A DNA stretch of 5,357 nucleotides. It comes from an uncultured Chitinophagales bacterium (GTDB lineage: Bacteria; Bacteroidota; Bacteroidia; Chitinophagales; Chitinophagaceae). The DNA lies in NCBI GenBank assembly GCA_946886475.1, contig CAMPIQ010000187.1, forward strand, positions 1-5,357, given 5' to 3'. How positions within the stretch are numbered: position 1 is the first letter of the stretch; the number at the start of each line of letters is the position of its first letter. Below the pieces are notes generated by a model. The model was given only the letters and a program-made list of their open reading frames with translations, ran no database searches and was not told the origin of the DNA. Positions 1 through 5,357 of this stretch are shown here, piece after piece. The translations under genes and the position numbers were made by a program.

Positions 1-21
1 GGGTTTGATATTGACTATTTT
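1..21. other. Short 3' flank after the esterase stop
   Basis: The 21 nt following the TAA stop (24-22) on the minus strand show no hairpin or T-run, so no terminator can be assigned. Transcription may continue into further genes of the locus outside the window. Confidence 0.5.
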
Positions 22-2679
22 TTATTTTATGTTCCTGATATAATTTGATACATCTATTAAAGGGGCGATCCAGATGTCTACCTTATTTAATTGTAAAAAA
101 GAAATTAATTCATTGTGCGCCTCCGGAGAAACATTCAGGCTGTGTTCTCCACCTACCCCATGAAAAAGGAATACAAGCAATTTTTTATCCCGGACGGCTT
201 TTTTTACCAGCGCTATTAATTGCTCTCCTGTTTCTCCATTAACCATGTATGCAGGTATGTTGAACAGTTCAACATTACCTGGTGAAAGCATTTCCGAACG
301 GACCGCTCTTGCTGCAATAAAGGAATGCCTGGATGCAGCCAGGTAAAAACTATCTTTTATATGCGTATCGTTGCAGGGGAAGGCAAATGTTCTTTCCTGT
401 TTGCCATCAATGGAATACAATAAATTATTCATGGCAAGAATTTCATCCGTAATCCTTTTGATGGAATATTTGCTAAGGTCATAATCCGGATTCACCCACG
501 ACCTTCCGGGCAAATTGCCAAGGCAGGGATGAAACATGGTATGGTTGCCCAGCTCATGTCCGTTTGCCGCCGCGGACCTCCATCCTGTAATTTGCGCACG
601 AAGCCCTCCGAAGTAATCTGAAATATAAAATGTGCCTTTTATTCCTGCGGCATTCAGTGTGGGAATAACATTGGTAAGATGAACATTCAATGCGTCATCA
701 TAGGTAAGTACAACCGCTGCTTTTTTATTGTTCCAGGGACGTTCAGGGTCCTGAATTCCTGAAATGATGTTTGCTTCAAACGGGCTTGCAGGTAATCCTT
801 CCCTGTTATAAAGATTAGCTCCTTCCGGATTATCAGCCATTGCATACCGGATATACTTTGGATCAGGAATGTTTTCATTCCACACAATTATTTTATTTCC
901 ATCAATCCTTGTTTTTGCAGGTTGAAATTTTTTATCTGCCGAAGCAATAAAGAACCAGTTTGGATCTTTATTGTCTTTTGTGATGAAACCGCCATCTGCA
1001 TGCTCAAAACTGAGAATTATTTTATGATGATCCCGATGGGCCGATTTAAAAACCGGTCCTGAAGCAACCAGGTTTTTTTCATTATAAATTATTTTACGGG
1101 CAGCTAAAGCAAGCCTCTGGCCCACATCTTTTTTATTGCCGGGATGAATGTCATTCCACTCACCCAGATCAATCGTTACTGCCATGGCTGTATTGGGAAG
1201 CCTGACCTTTCTTTGTTCCTCTCTTAATGTGGCCCATGCGCTGTGCCTGGAATGATGATCAACGTCTCCAAAGTTGGGCAGCTGAACAAATAAAAATGGG
1301 AGGTTGGTTCTCCATTGATTTCTCCAGTTTTGTATCAGGGCTTTTAATAAATTGCCATAGGCATTAGCGTTATGTGTATTGCTTTCACCCTGGTACCATA
1401 AAATACCACGCACTGAAAAATTAGTGAGGGGTGCTATCATTGAATTAAATAAAGCAGCTGGCTGGTTTTGAATTGATATTCCATTTTGCCAGGCCATATC
1501 TTCTTCAAAAACATCGCCTGGCTTATACAGCCACTCTCCCCTGAGATCTACAGTATCATTCTGAATGGCCAGGTAATAGGGTTTGTCAGGTACAAAACCG
1601 CCTTTGCCATTATAATTGGTGATCCTGATGGTGATGATGTTTTTTCCCTGGACTAAAATCCCCGGATCAATATCATATCTGCGTTGCGGATACTGATAGG
1701 TGGTTTGACCAACCAGTATTCCATTTACATAAACCCTGTCGGCATCAACTATCCTGCCGAGGGAAAGCCTTGATTTGGTGGTTGAAAATGCTGCAGGCAG
1801 GTCAATTACTTTCCTGAACCATACTATTCCATCCAGGTTTTTTAGTCCCTGGTCTTCCCAGTAACCGGGAAGCCAGAATGTTTTCCAGTCAACAGGCCTG
1901 TAGCTCTTATCAAACCATGGAATGTTTTCTTTTATCCCAGCATCTTCTTCGGGAGGACGTGCATCATTCTTTTTTATGGCCTGTCTCACCAGGTTATTTA
2001 CATAAGAGCTGTCTTTGTTTTTTTGGAGAACCTGATAGGCATCCGGAAACATTTTCACCGCTTCTTCACTCATCCATGCTTCAATAGGACTGCCACCCAC
2101 ACTTGCATTGATCAGTCCAATGGGTACCCTATATTTTTCATGAATTTCTCTTGCAAAAAAATAGGCCACTGCTGAAAATTGTAATACATCATTGCCTCGG
2201 GCCGGCTTCCAGCCTGCCGGTTGAATATCTTCATCCGGTGCTGACAGATCAGGGATATTGGAAACTGTGAAATGCCGGATCATGGGATAGTCTGCATTTT
2301 GAATGTCCTGCTTATACCTATCCTTGTGCAATTGCAATGTGTGCACCATATTGGATTGGCCGGAACAAATAAATACATCACCTATCAAAATTTCTTTCAG
2401 GGTAATATCATTGATGTACATGGTATAAGGACCACCGGCCTTCATGGGAGGCAGCTTCACTAACCATTTCCCATCTTTTGCTGTTTTTGTTTTCCAGGTT
2501 TTTTGATTGAACCTGACATTCACCGGCTCTCCGGGTGCTGCCCATCCCCACAACCTTATGGTATCGTTTCTCTGAAGCACCATACTGTCACGGATCAGGG
2601 AAGGCAGTTTCACCTGGGCGTGTAGCTGTTGCACCCACAGGCTGATAATCAAAAAATATATTGACCTGTGTATGTTCAT
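22..2679 (-). CDS. Secreted bimodular esterase: SASA/SGNH acetylesterase fused to NodB/CE4 polysaccharide deacetylase
   Basis: Predicted two-catalytic-domain esterase removing O-acetyl groups from glycans, probably in the periplasm. Residues 1-21 are a Sec signal peptide (cleavage LHA|QVK, no lipobox), supporting this start. Residues 22-95 are the N-terminal beta-domain typical of sialate O-acetylesterase-like proteins (SMVLQR, WGWAAPGE). The SGNH/SASA domain shows GQSNM (107-111, nucleophile Ser109), NASVGGSPIEAW (191-202), WYQGESN (428-434) and DIHPGNK (510-516, catalytic Asp510/His512). Residues about 255-400 interrupt it with a jelly-roll-like insert (WFRKVIDL, ADRVYVNGILVG). Its terminal beta-region ends with RYAMADNPEGANLYNREGLPASPF (611-634). 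A short linker leads to a NodB/CE4 domain (653-885): TYDDA (659-663; Asp661 base, Asp662 metal), HTMFH (713-717; metal His713/His717), divergent FAFPCND (765-771) and FLFHG (837-841; His840). Ordinary SASA proteins lack this deacetylase half. The gene is translationally coupled to the upstream GH115 gene, so a role in deacetylating glucuronoxylan is likely; activity on sialic acid is an unlikely alternative despite the family name. Confidence 0.92.
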   Translation of the reverse strand: MNIHRSIYFLIISLWVQQLHAQVKLPSLIRDSMVLQRNDTIRLWGWAAPGEPVNVRFNQKTWKTKTAKDGKWLVKLPPMKAGGPYTMYINDITLKEILIGDVFICSGQSNMVHTLQLHKDRYKQDIQNADYPMIRHFTVSNIPDLSAPDEDIQPAGWKPARGNDVLQFSAVAYFFAREIHEKYRVPIGLINASVGGSPIEAWMSEEAVKMFPDAYQVLQKNKDSSYVNNLVRQAIKKNDARPPEEDAGIKENIPWFDKSYRPVDWKTFWLPGYWEDQGLKNLDGIVWFRKVIDLPAAFSTTKSRLSLGRIVDADRVYVNGILVGQTTYQYPQRRYDIDPGILVQGKNIITIRITNYNGKGGFVPDKPYYLAIQNDTVDLRGEWLYKPGDVFEEDMAWQNGISIQNQPAALFNSMIAPLTNFSVRGILWYQGESNTHNANAYGNLLKALIQNWRNQWRTNLPFLFVQLPNFGDVDHHSRHSAWATLREEQRKVRLPNTAMAVTIDLGEWNDIHPGNKKDVGQRLALAARKIIYNEKNLVASGPVFKSAHRDHHKIILSFEHADGGFITKDNKDPNWFFIASADKKFQPAKTRIDGNKIIVWNENIPDPKYIRYAMADNPEGANLYNREGLPASPFEANIISGIQDPERPWNNKKAAVVLTYDDALNVHLTNVIPTLNAAGIKGTFYISDYFGGLRAQITGWRSAAANGHELGNHTMFHPCLGNLPGRSWVNPDYDLSKYSIKRITDEILAMNNLLYSIDGKQERTFAFPCNDTHIKDSFYLAASRHSFIAARAVRSEMLSPGNVELFNIPAYMVNGETGEQLIALVKKAVRDKKLLVFLFHGVGGEHSLNVSPEAHNELISFLQLNKVDIWIAPLIDVSNYIRNIK
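2676..2679 (-). promoter_or_regulatory. ATGA start/stop overlap, translational coupling site
   Basis: The TGA stop of the GH115 gene (2678-2676) and the ATG of the esterase gene (2679-2677) share bases as ATGA. The 20 nt before the esterase start are A-rich and contain no purine-rich Shine-Dalgarno core, so re-initiation by ribosomes finishing the GH115 gene is the most economical explanation for its translation. The overlap is read directly; coupling is inferred. It also places the esterase gene in the -1 frame relative to the GH115 gene. Confidence 0.8.
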
Positions 2680-5228
2680 TGATCTTTTTTTATTTCAGGT
2701 GCACCGAGGCTGGAAGGTTTTAGCCCACCAAAATCAACCACCAGTTTTTGAAGTATAATGGCAGGTGAAATCATCCAGTATTTCAAAACATGTTTTCCCG
2801 GTTTCTTGATCAGGTGCTCCGATTTTTTAATAATGATATTATTAGCAACCCAGTTATTCCATATTCCTGTTTGATCATCTTTATTTAAGGAAATGATCAC
2901 CGGCTTTTCCTGATCTATTGAAACAGCAAATTGAAGTCCTTCATTATGGTGAAAGTTAAGTGTGGGAGAGAAGTACAATTGAACATCTGCCCTGCCGGAA
3001 CTGTTACTATAAAATTCATATTGAAGATGCGGACCCGAGCCGGAAAGAATGGAATGGGATGTTACAGGAAAACTTGTTACCCCGTCGCCGGTTTTACCAA
3101 TGCCCGGTATCTTCTTCCACTTTATATGTTTTCCATTGATTGCTTTTGACCAATTGGCCGCTTCCATGGATACGGTCCCGGCAAGTTCATAAAAAACATT
3201 TCCTTTTGCTGACGGAGGTATGAGCAGCCGGGCTCCCAGTGAAGCTGTATCCTCAGCTGGATAATAATTTTTATGATCTGTGATATACTTCAGGTCAGGC
3301 ATTTTGTTGAACGGTGGCTGCTGCCAGTAGGTATAACCGATATGCGTCTGGCTCATCATATGATTCCATTTGCCATTGGCCATTGTGTGGTATTCAACAG
3401 TGATGAGCGAGTCCTGCAGATAATGGTGTTTCACTAATTCGGCAAAATCATTGGTCCTTATATCCTTCCTTGCTGCATAAAAATGATTCCATGCAACATA
3501 AACATACATTTCATGCAGGTTGGCAAATGCTTTAACAGGATGCAATACCAGCTGGTAATAAGCATCTCTATATTCGGGGGAAAGCACTTCATTTATTTTT
3601 TCAGTCCTGGTTCTCAGGTCAGTCCATTCATTCAAAACCCGGTAAGCTTCATCATAATGAAGTAAATGGTAGGTGCCGGCATCAAGTAATTCCGGTTTTC
3701 GTCTGGCGCTAAGCTGGGAATAAGTTTTCAATATCTTCCCGATCTCTGTTGCCATTTCTTTTCCGAATTGTTGTAGAGCCCAATGCGCAAAATAGCTGTC
3801 AATATTATCTTCATTCCATCTTTCAGGGTTCCATGCAAAGTCCAGAAAGAATGAAGTTGGCAACTCCATTGGTTTGATATCTCCCACATTCACGATCCAG
3901 ATCCTGTCCGCACCATACCGGTAAGCCAGGTTCATTTGTTCCCAAACCCTTGCCAGGTTATTGGTGTTGATCCATTTATAATTTCTGGGTCCGCCTACAT
4001 AATCAAAATGATAATAGATACCATAGCCTCCCTTTCTTTTTGGTTCATTTAACTTGGGCAGTTTGCGGATATTGCCCCAGTTGTCATCACATAATAAAAG
4101 TGTAACATCATCGGGCACACGCATGCCTTTATCATAATAATCCTGTACTTCTTTATATAAAGCCCACAACTGTGGGGTTTCATTTGCAGGTTTGCCCGTT
4201 ACTTCAGCAATGATCTCTCTTTGATCTTTTACAATTCGTTCAAGCAATGCAGTAGCTGTTTCCCTGCTCATGGGTTCATCACCATCGCCACGCATGCCGA
4301 TGCTTACAATCTTTTCGTTGGTGGCCCGTTGCATTCCTGTTCGCCAGAATTCCCGGAGGTTTAGTTTGTTGCTATCGTAATTCCATTTGCCATTGCCATA
4401 TCTTCTCCACTCATCATGGGCACGCATCAAAGGTTCGTGGTGTGAGGTACCTATGACAATACCATAATGATCCGCAGTTTTAATATTCAGCGGATCATCA
4501 TCATAGAATGCATTACCCCACATGGCAGGCCAGAGGTAATTTGATTTCAGGCGGAGCATCAGCTCAAAAACCTTTGCATAGAACTTATGATTGAAGCCAC
4601 CGAATTTTTCACGGCTCCAGTTGCTGAGCGCAGGCGCTTCATCATTTATGAAGATGCCGCGGTATTTCACTTTAGGAGCGTCTGTTATTTCTTTAAGAGA
4701 ATGGAAGTAGATCTCTTTTTTCTTTTTTACCGGTACATCCGCCCACCAGTACCATGGCGAAACGCCCATTTGCCTGGAAAGTTCAAACAAGCCGAACGCA
4801 GTTCCCCTCCGGTCACTGCCTGTTATCACCAGGGCTTTGTCTACTCCGGTAAATGGCGTGTTAACTAACTGAATGCTGTAGGCTTCCCATTTATTCCTGA
4901 TCCCGTCAGGGTTTATTTTTTTTGACTGTATCAATTGTCTTATCCATTTGGAATCCAGGGTTCCGACCAGGATGATATTGGAAGAACCAGGTGCAGTTGA
5001 AAGGGATGGTTTGCGGCCCGTTACCATTTCAATGTCTTTTTGAAAAAGTTCAGCTGATATTCTGATCAAAGAATCTTCCTGTGCATCATAAATGATCTGC
5101 ACAAGCGTTGTCTCGCTGGCAATAGGGAAGGAGGCAGGTGATTTTATACCGGTAATAAAGTTTTGCGCCTGCAGGCTGAGTTGCAGAAGCAGGAAGATCA
5201 TCAGTAATATGTTGTGATTACGATTCAT
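2676..5228 (-). CDS. Secreted GH115-family glycoside hydrolase, probable xylan alpha-1,2-glucuronidase
   Basis: Predicted periplasmic or secreted alpha-glucuronidase that removes (4-O-methyl-)glucuronic acid from glucuronoxylan; GH115 enzymes, unlike GH67, can act on internal as well as terminal decorations (family knowledge). The 850-aa length fits the family. Residues 1-21 form a Sec signal peptide (Asn/Arg start, Leu-rich core, cleavage likely LQA|QNF) with no lipobox Cys, which supports this ATG. An N-terminal alpha/beta domain (about 22-180) ends in the ITGSDRRGTAFGLFELSRQ stretch and SPWYWWADVPV. The catalytic barrel (about 186-520) holds the GH115-like blocks YRGIFINDEAP (189-199), LKSNYLWPAMW (227-237), GTSHHEPLMRAHDEW (260-274), GMRGDGDEPM (311-320), LLLCDDNWGNIR (377-388), YHFDYVGGPRNYKW (406-419) and NVGDIKPMELP (447-457). 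A helical region follows to about 665, then a beta-rich C-terminal domain (about 680-840) resembling the GH115 C-terminal module. The catalytic acids cannot be assigned by eye. No frameshift or truncation is visible. The stop overlaps the next gene by 4 nt. Family assignment is firm; the exact substrate is inferred. Confidence 0.93.
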   Translation of the reverse strand: MNRNHNILLMIFLLLQLSLQAQNFITGIKSPASFPIASETTLVQIIYDAQEDSLIRISAELFQKDIEMVTGRKPSLSTAPGSSNIILVGTLDSKWIRQLIQSKKINPDGIRNKWEAYSIQLVNTPFTGVDKALVITGSDRRGTAFGLFELSRQMGVSPWYWWADVPVKKKKEIYFHSLKEITDAPKVKYRGIFINDEAPALSNWSREKFGGFNHKFYAKVFELMLRLKSNYLWPAMWGNAFYDDDPLNIKTADHYGIVIGTSHHEPLMRAHDEWRRYGNGKWNYDSNKLNLREFWRTGMQRATNEKIVSIGMRGDGDEPMSRETATALLERIVKDQREIIAEVTGKPANETPQLWALYKEVQDYYDKGMRVPDDVTLLLCDDNWGNIRKLPKLNEPKRKGGYGIYYHFDYVGGPRNYKWINTNNLARVWEQMNLAYRYGADRIWIVNVGDIKPMELPTSFFLDFAWNPERWNEDNIDSYFAHWALQQFGKEMATEIGKILKTYSQLSARRKPELLDAGTYHLLHYDEAYRVLNEWTDLRTRTEKINEVLSPEYRDAYYQLVLHPVKAFANLHEMYVYVAWNHFYAARKDIRTNDFAELVKHHYLQDSLITVEYHTMANGKWNHMMSQTHIGYTYWQQPPFNKMPDLKYITDHKNYYPAEDTASLGARLLIPPSAKGNVFYELAGTVSMEAANWSKAINGKHIKWKKIPGIGKTGDGVTSFPVTSHSILSGSGPHLQYEFYSNSSGRADVQLYFSPTLNFHHNEGLQFAVSIDQEKPVIISLNKDDQTGIWNNWVANNIIIKKSEHLIKKPGKHVLKYWMISPAIILQKLVVDFGGLKPSSLGAPEIKKDQ
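2685..2691 (-). promoter_or_regulatory. Possible slippery heptamer A AAA AAA before the GH115 stop
   Basis: Codons 846-848 of the GH115 gene (ATA AAA AAA) create an in-frame A_AAA_AAA heptamer followed by G, six bases before the stop codon. A -1 slip here would read AGA TCA and then the esterase ATG in its own frame. About 14 nt downstream, CACAGG (2670-2665) can pair with CCTGTG (2641-2636) with a 23-nt loop. The geometry is read directly; function is speculative, because similar A-rich heptamers occur within the GH115 gene at residues 102-104 and 167-169. Confidence 0.2.
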
Positions 5229-5237
5229 TTACATTGT

Positions 5238-5241
5238 CCCT
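5238..5241 (-). promoter_or_regulatory. Weak ribosome-binding site candidate for the GH115 gene
   Basis: On the minus strand AGGG lies 9 nt upstream of the GH115 ATG. It is a partial Shine-Dalgarno match at a plausible distance. Bacteroidota often use weak or no Shine-Dalgarno sequence, so it may be incidental. The start itself rests on the signal peptide rather than on this site. Confidence 0.3.
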
Positions 5242-5250
5242 GATTATGCT

Positions 5251-5290
5251 AAGAGGAAAAAGAGTGAAAAGAGGAAAGGAGGAAAGGAGG
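5251..5290 (+). repeat. Purine-only-like tandem tract with 8-nt units (left arm)
   Basis: On the plus strand this 40-nt stretch is purine apart from a single T. Its last 24 nt are three tandem 8-mers: AAAAGAGG (5267-5274), AAAGGAGG (5275-5282) and AAAGGAGG (5283-5290); degenerate copies precede them. In the GH115 transcript it appears as a C/U-rich leader segment. It faces a second arm of the same units at 5332-5357, forming an imperfect inverted repeat. It could be an intergenic dispersed repeat, a terminator-like hairpin between operons, or slippage-derived simple sequence. Confidence 0.65.
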
Positions 5291-5331
5291 GTTAAAGCAC
5301 CTTCACTATTTCTCATTTATCCATGAATCAA

Positions 5332-5357
5332 TCTCTTTATCCTCTTTCCCCTCTTTT
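5332..5357 (-). repeat. Inverted counterpart of the purine tract (right arm, cut by window edge)
   Basis: Read on the minus strand this stretch starts AAAAGAGG (5357-5350), followed by GGAAAGAGG (5349-5341) and a degenerate third unit ATAAAGAGA (5340-5332). The outer 8 nt pair perfectly with 5267-5274; the remainder pairs imperfectly with 5275-5290, leaving a loop of about 41 nt. The arm reaches the end of the window, so its true extent is unknown. Confidence 0.5.

Larger units (their letters stand above)
5229..5357. other. Upstream non-coding region of the GH115-esterase operon
   Basis: This 129-nt stretch holds no convincing gene. It contains the facing purine repeats and a core of mixed sequence (5291-5331). 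No Bacteroidota-type promoter was found on the minus strand: there is no TAnnTTTG -7 box, and the motif TTTG does not occur there at all. Either the promoter lies beyond the right edge or the two genes continue an operon from upstream. Confidence 0.6.

Noticed and set aside
45..242. 65-codon plus-strand open frame opposite the CE4 domain
   Set aside because: Its composition mirrors the antisense of the conserved motif 5 region, and there is no start signal.
687..887. 66-codon minus-strand open frame overlapping the esterase gene in another frame
   Set aside because: It sits across the junction between the esterase and deacetylase domains, which suggested a possible frameshifted gene end, but the main frame is open and shows conserved motifs on both sides.
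1878..2463. Two plus-strand open frames (1878-2087 and 2272-2463) opposite the SASA domain
   Set aside because: Both are antisense to well-supported coding sequence and encode no recognisable protein.
4587..4868. 93-codon plus-strand open frame inside the GH115 gene
   Set aside because: It lies wholly opposite conserved GH115 catalytic sequence, has no recognisable domain or ribosome-binding site, and is best explained as an antisense shadow.
4916..4923. A8 run on the minus strand in the GH115 gene as another programmed frameshift site
   Set aside because: A -1 slip there quickly reaches a stop (AAT AAA CCC TGA) and would only truncate the enzyme within its N-terminal domain; it is more useful as evidence that A-runs are common here.
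5323..5357. Plus-strand ATG with an open frame running off the right edge, preceded by AGGAGG-like sequence
   Set aside because: The AGGAGG is over 30 nt away, the frame consists largely of the low-complexity repeat arm, and only 11 codons are visible.
5291..5357. Bacteroidota-type promoter on the minus strand
   Set aside because: I looked for TTTG and TAnnTTTG at suitable spacing; neither occurs upstream of the GH115 start within the window.
1..5357. CRISPR array, tRNA/rRNA genes, transposase or attachment sites
   Set aside because: The two overlapping genes occupy nearly all of the window, and the short flanks show no repeat-spacer structure, cloverleaf or mobile-element coding sequence.

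Overview
The window looks like an accessory carbohydrate-degradation locus from a member of the Bacteroidota, plausibly Chitinophagaceae or a relative. The evidence is indirect: two large secreted carbohydrate-active enzymes of types common in that phylum, Sec signal peptides ending in the typical A-Q cleavage context, A-rich start regions with weak or no Shine-Dalgarno sequence, and a base composition that by eye is in the low 40s percent G+C. No taxonomic marker gene is present, so this is inference.

Layout, read in the direction of transcription (minus strand, right to left). Positions 5357-5229 are a leader or intergenic stretch with purine-rich 8-nt repeats in two facing arms. Positions 5228-2676 encode an 850-aa secreted GH115-family protein (xylan alpha-glucuronidase family). 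Positions 2679-22 encode an 885-aa secreted protein that joins a complete SGNH-type acetylesterase (sialate O-acetylesterase/SASA family, with an apparent inserted jelly-roll domain) to a complete NodB/CE4-type polysaccharide deacetylase domain. The two genes share the 4-nt overlap ATGA and are almost certainly co-transcribed and translationally coupled. Positions 1-21 are untranslated and show no terminator. The plus strand carries no credible gene.

How the genes may work together: GH115 enzymes remove (4-O-methyl-)glucuronic acid side groups from glucuronoxylan, and SASA-type and CE4-type esterases remove O-acetyl groups from plant polysaccharides. Together the pair would strip both acid and acetyl decorations from an acetylated glucuronoxylan-like glycan, probably in the periplasm, exposing the backbone to xylanases and xylosidases encoded elsewhere. 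The substrate is inferred from family knowledge, not shown by the sequence.

Most interesting points: the two-esterase fusion in one chain; an A7 slippery heptamer placed so that a -1 slip would join both reading frames; and the facing purine-repeat arms upstream. I do not see a clearly new kind of system beyond these.
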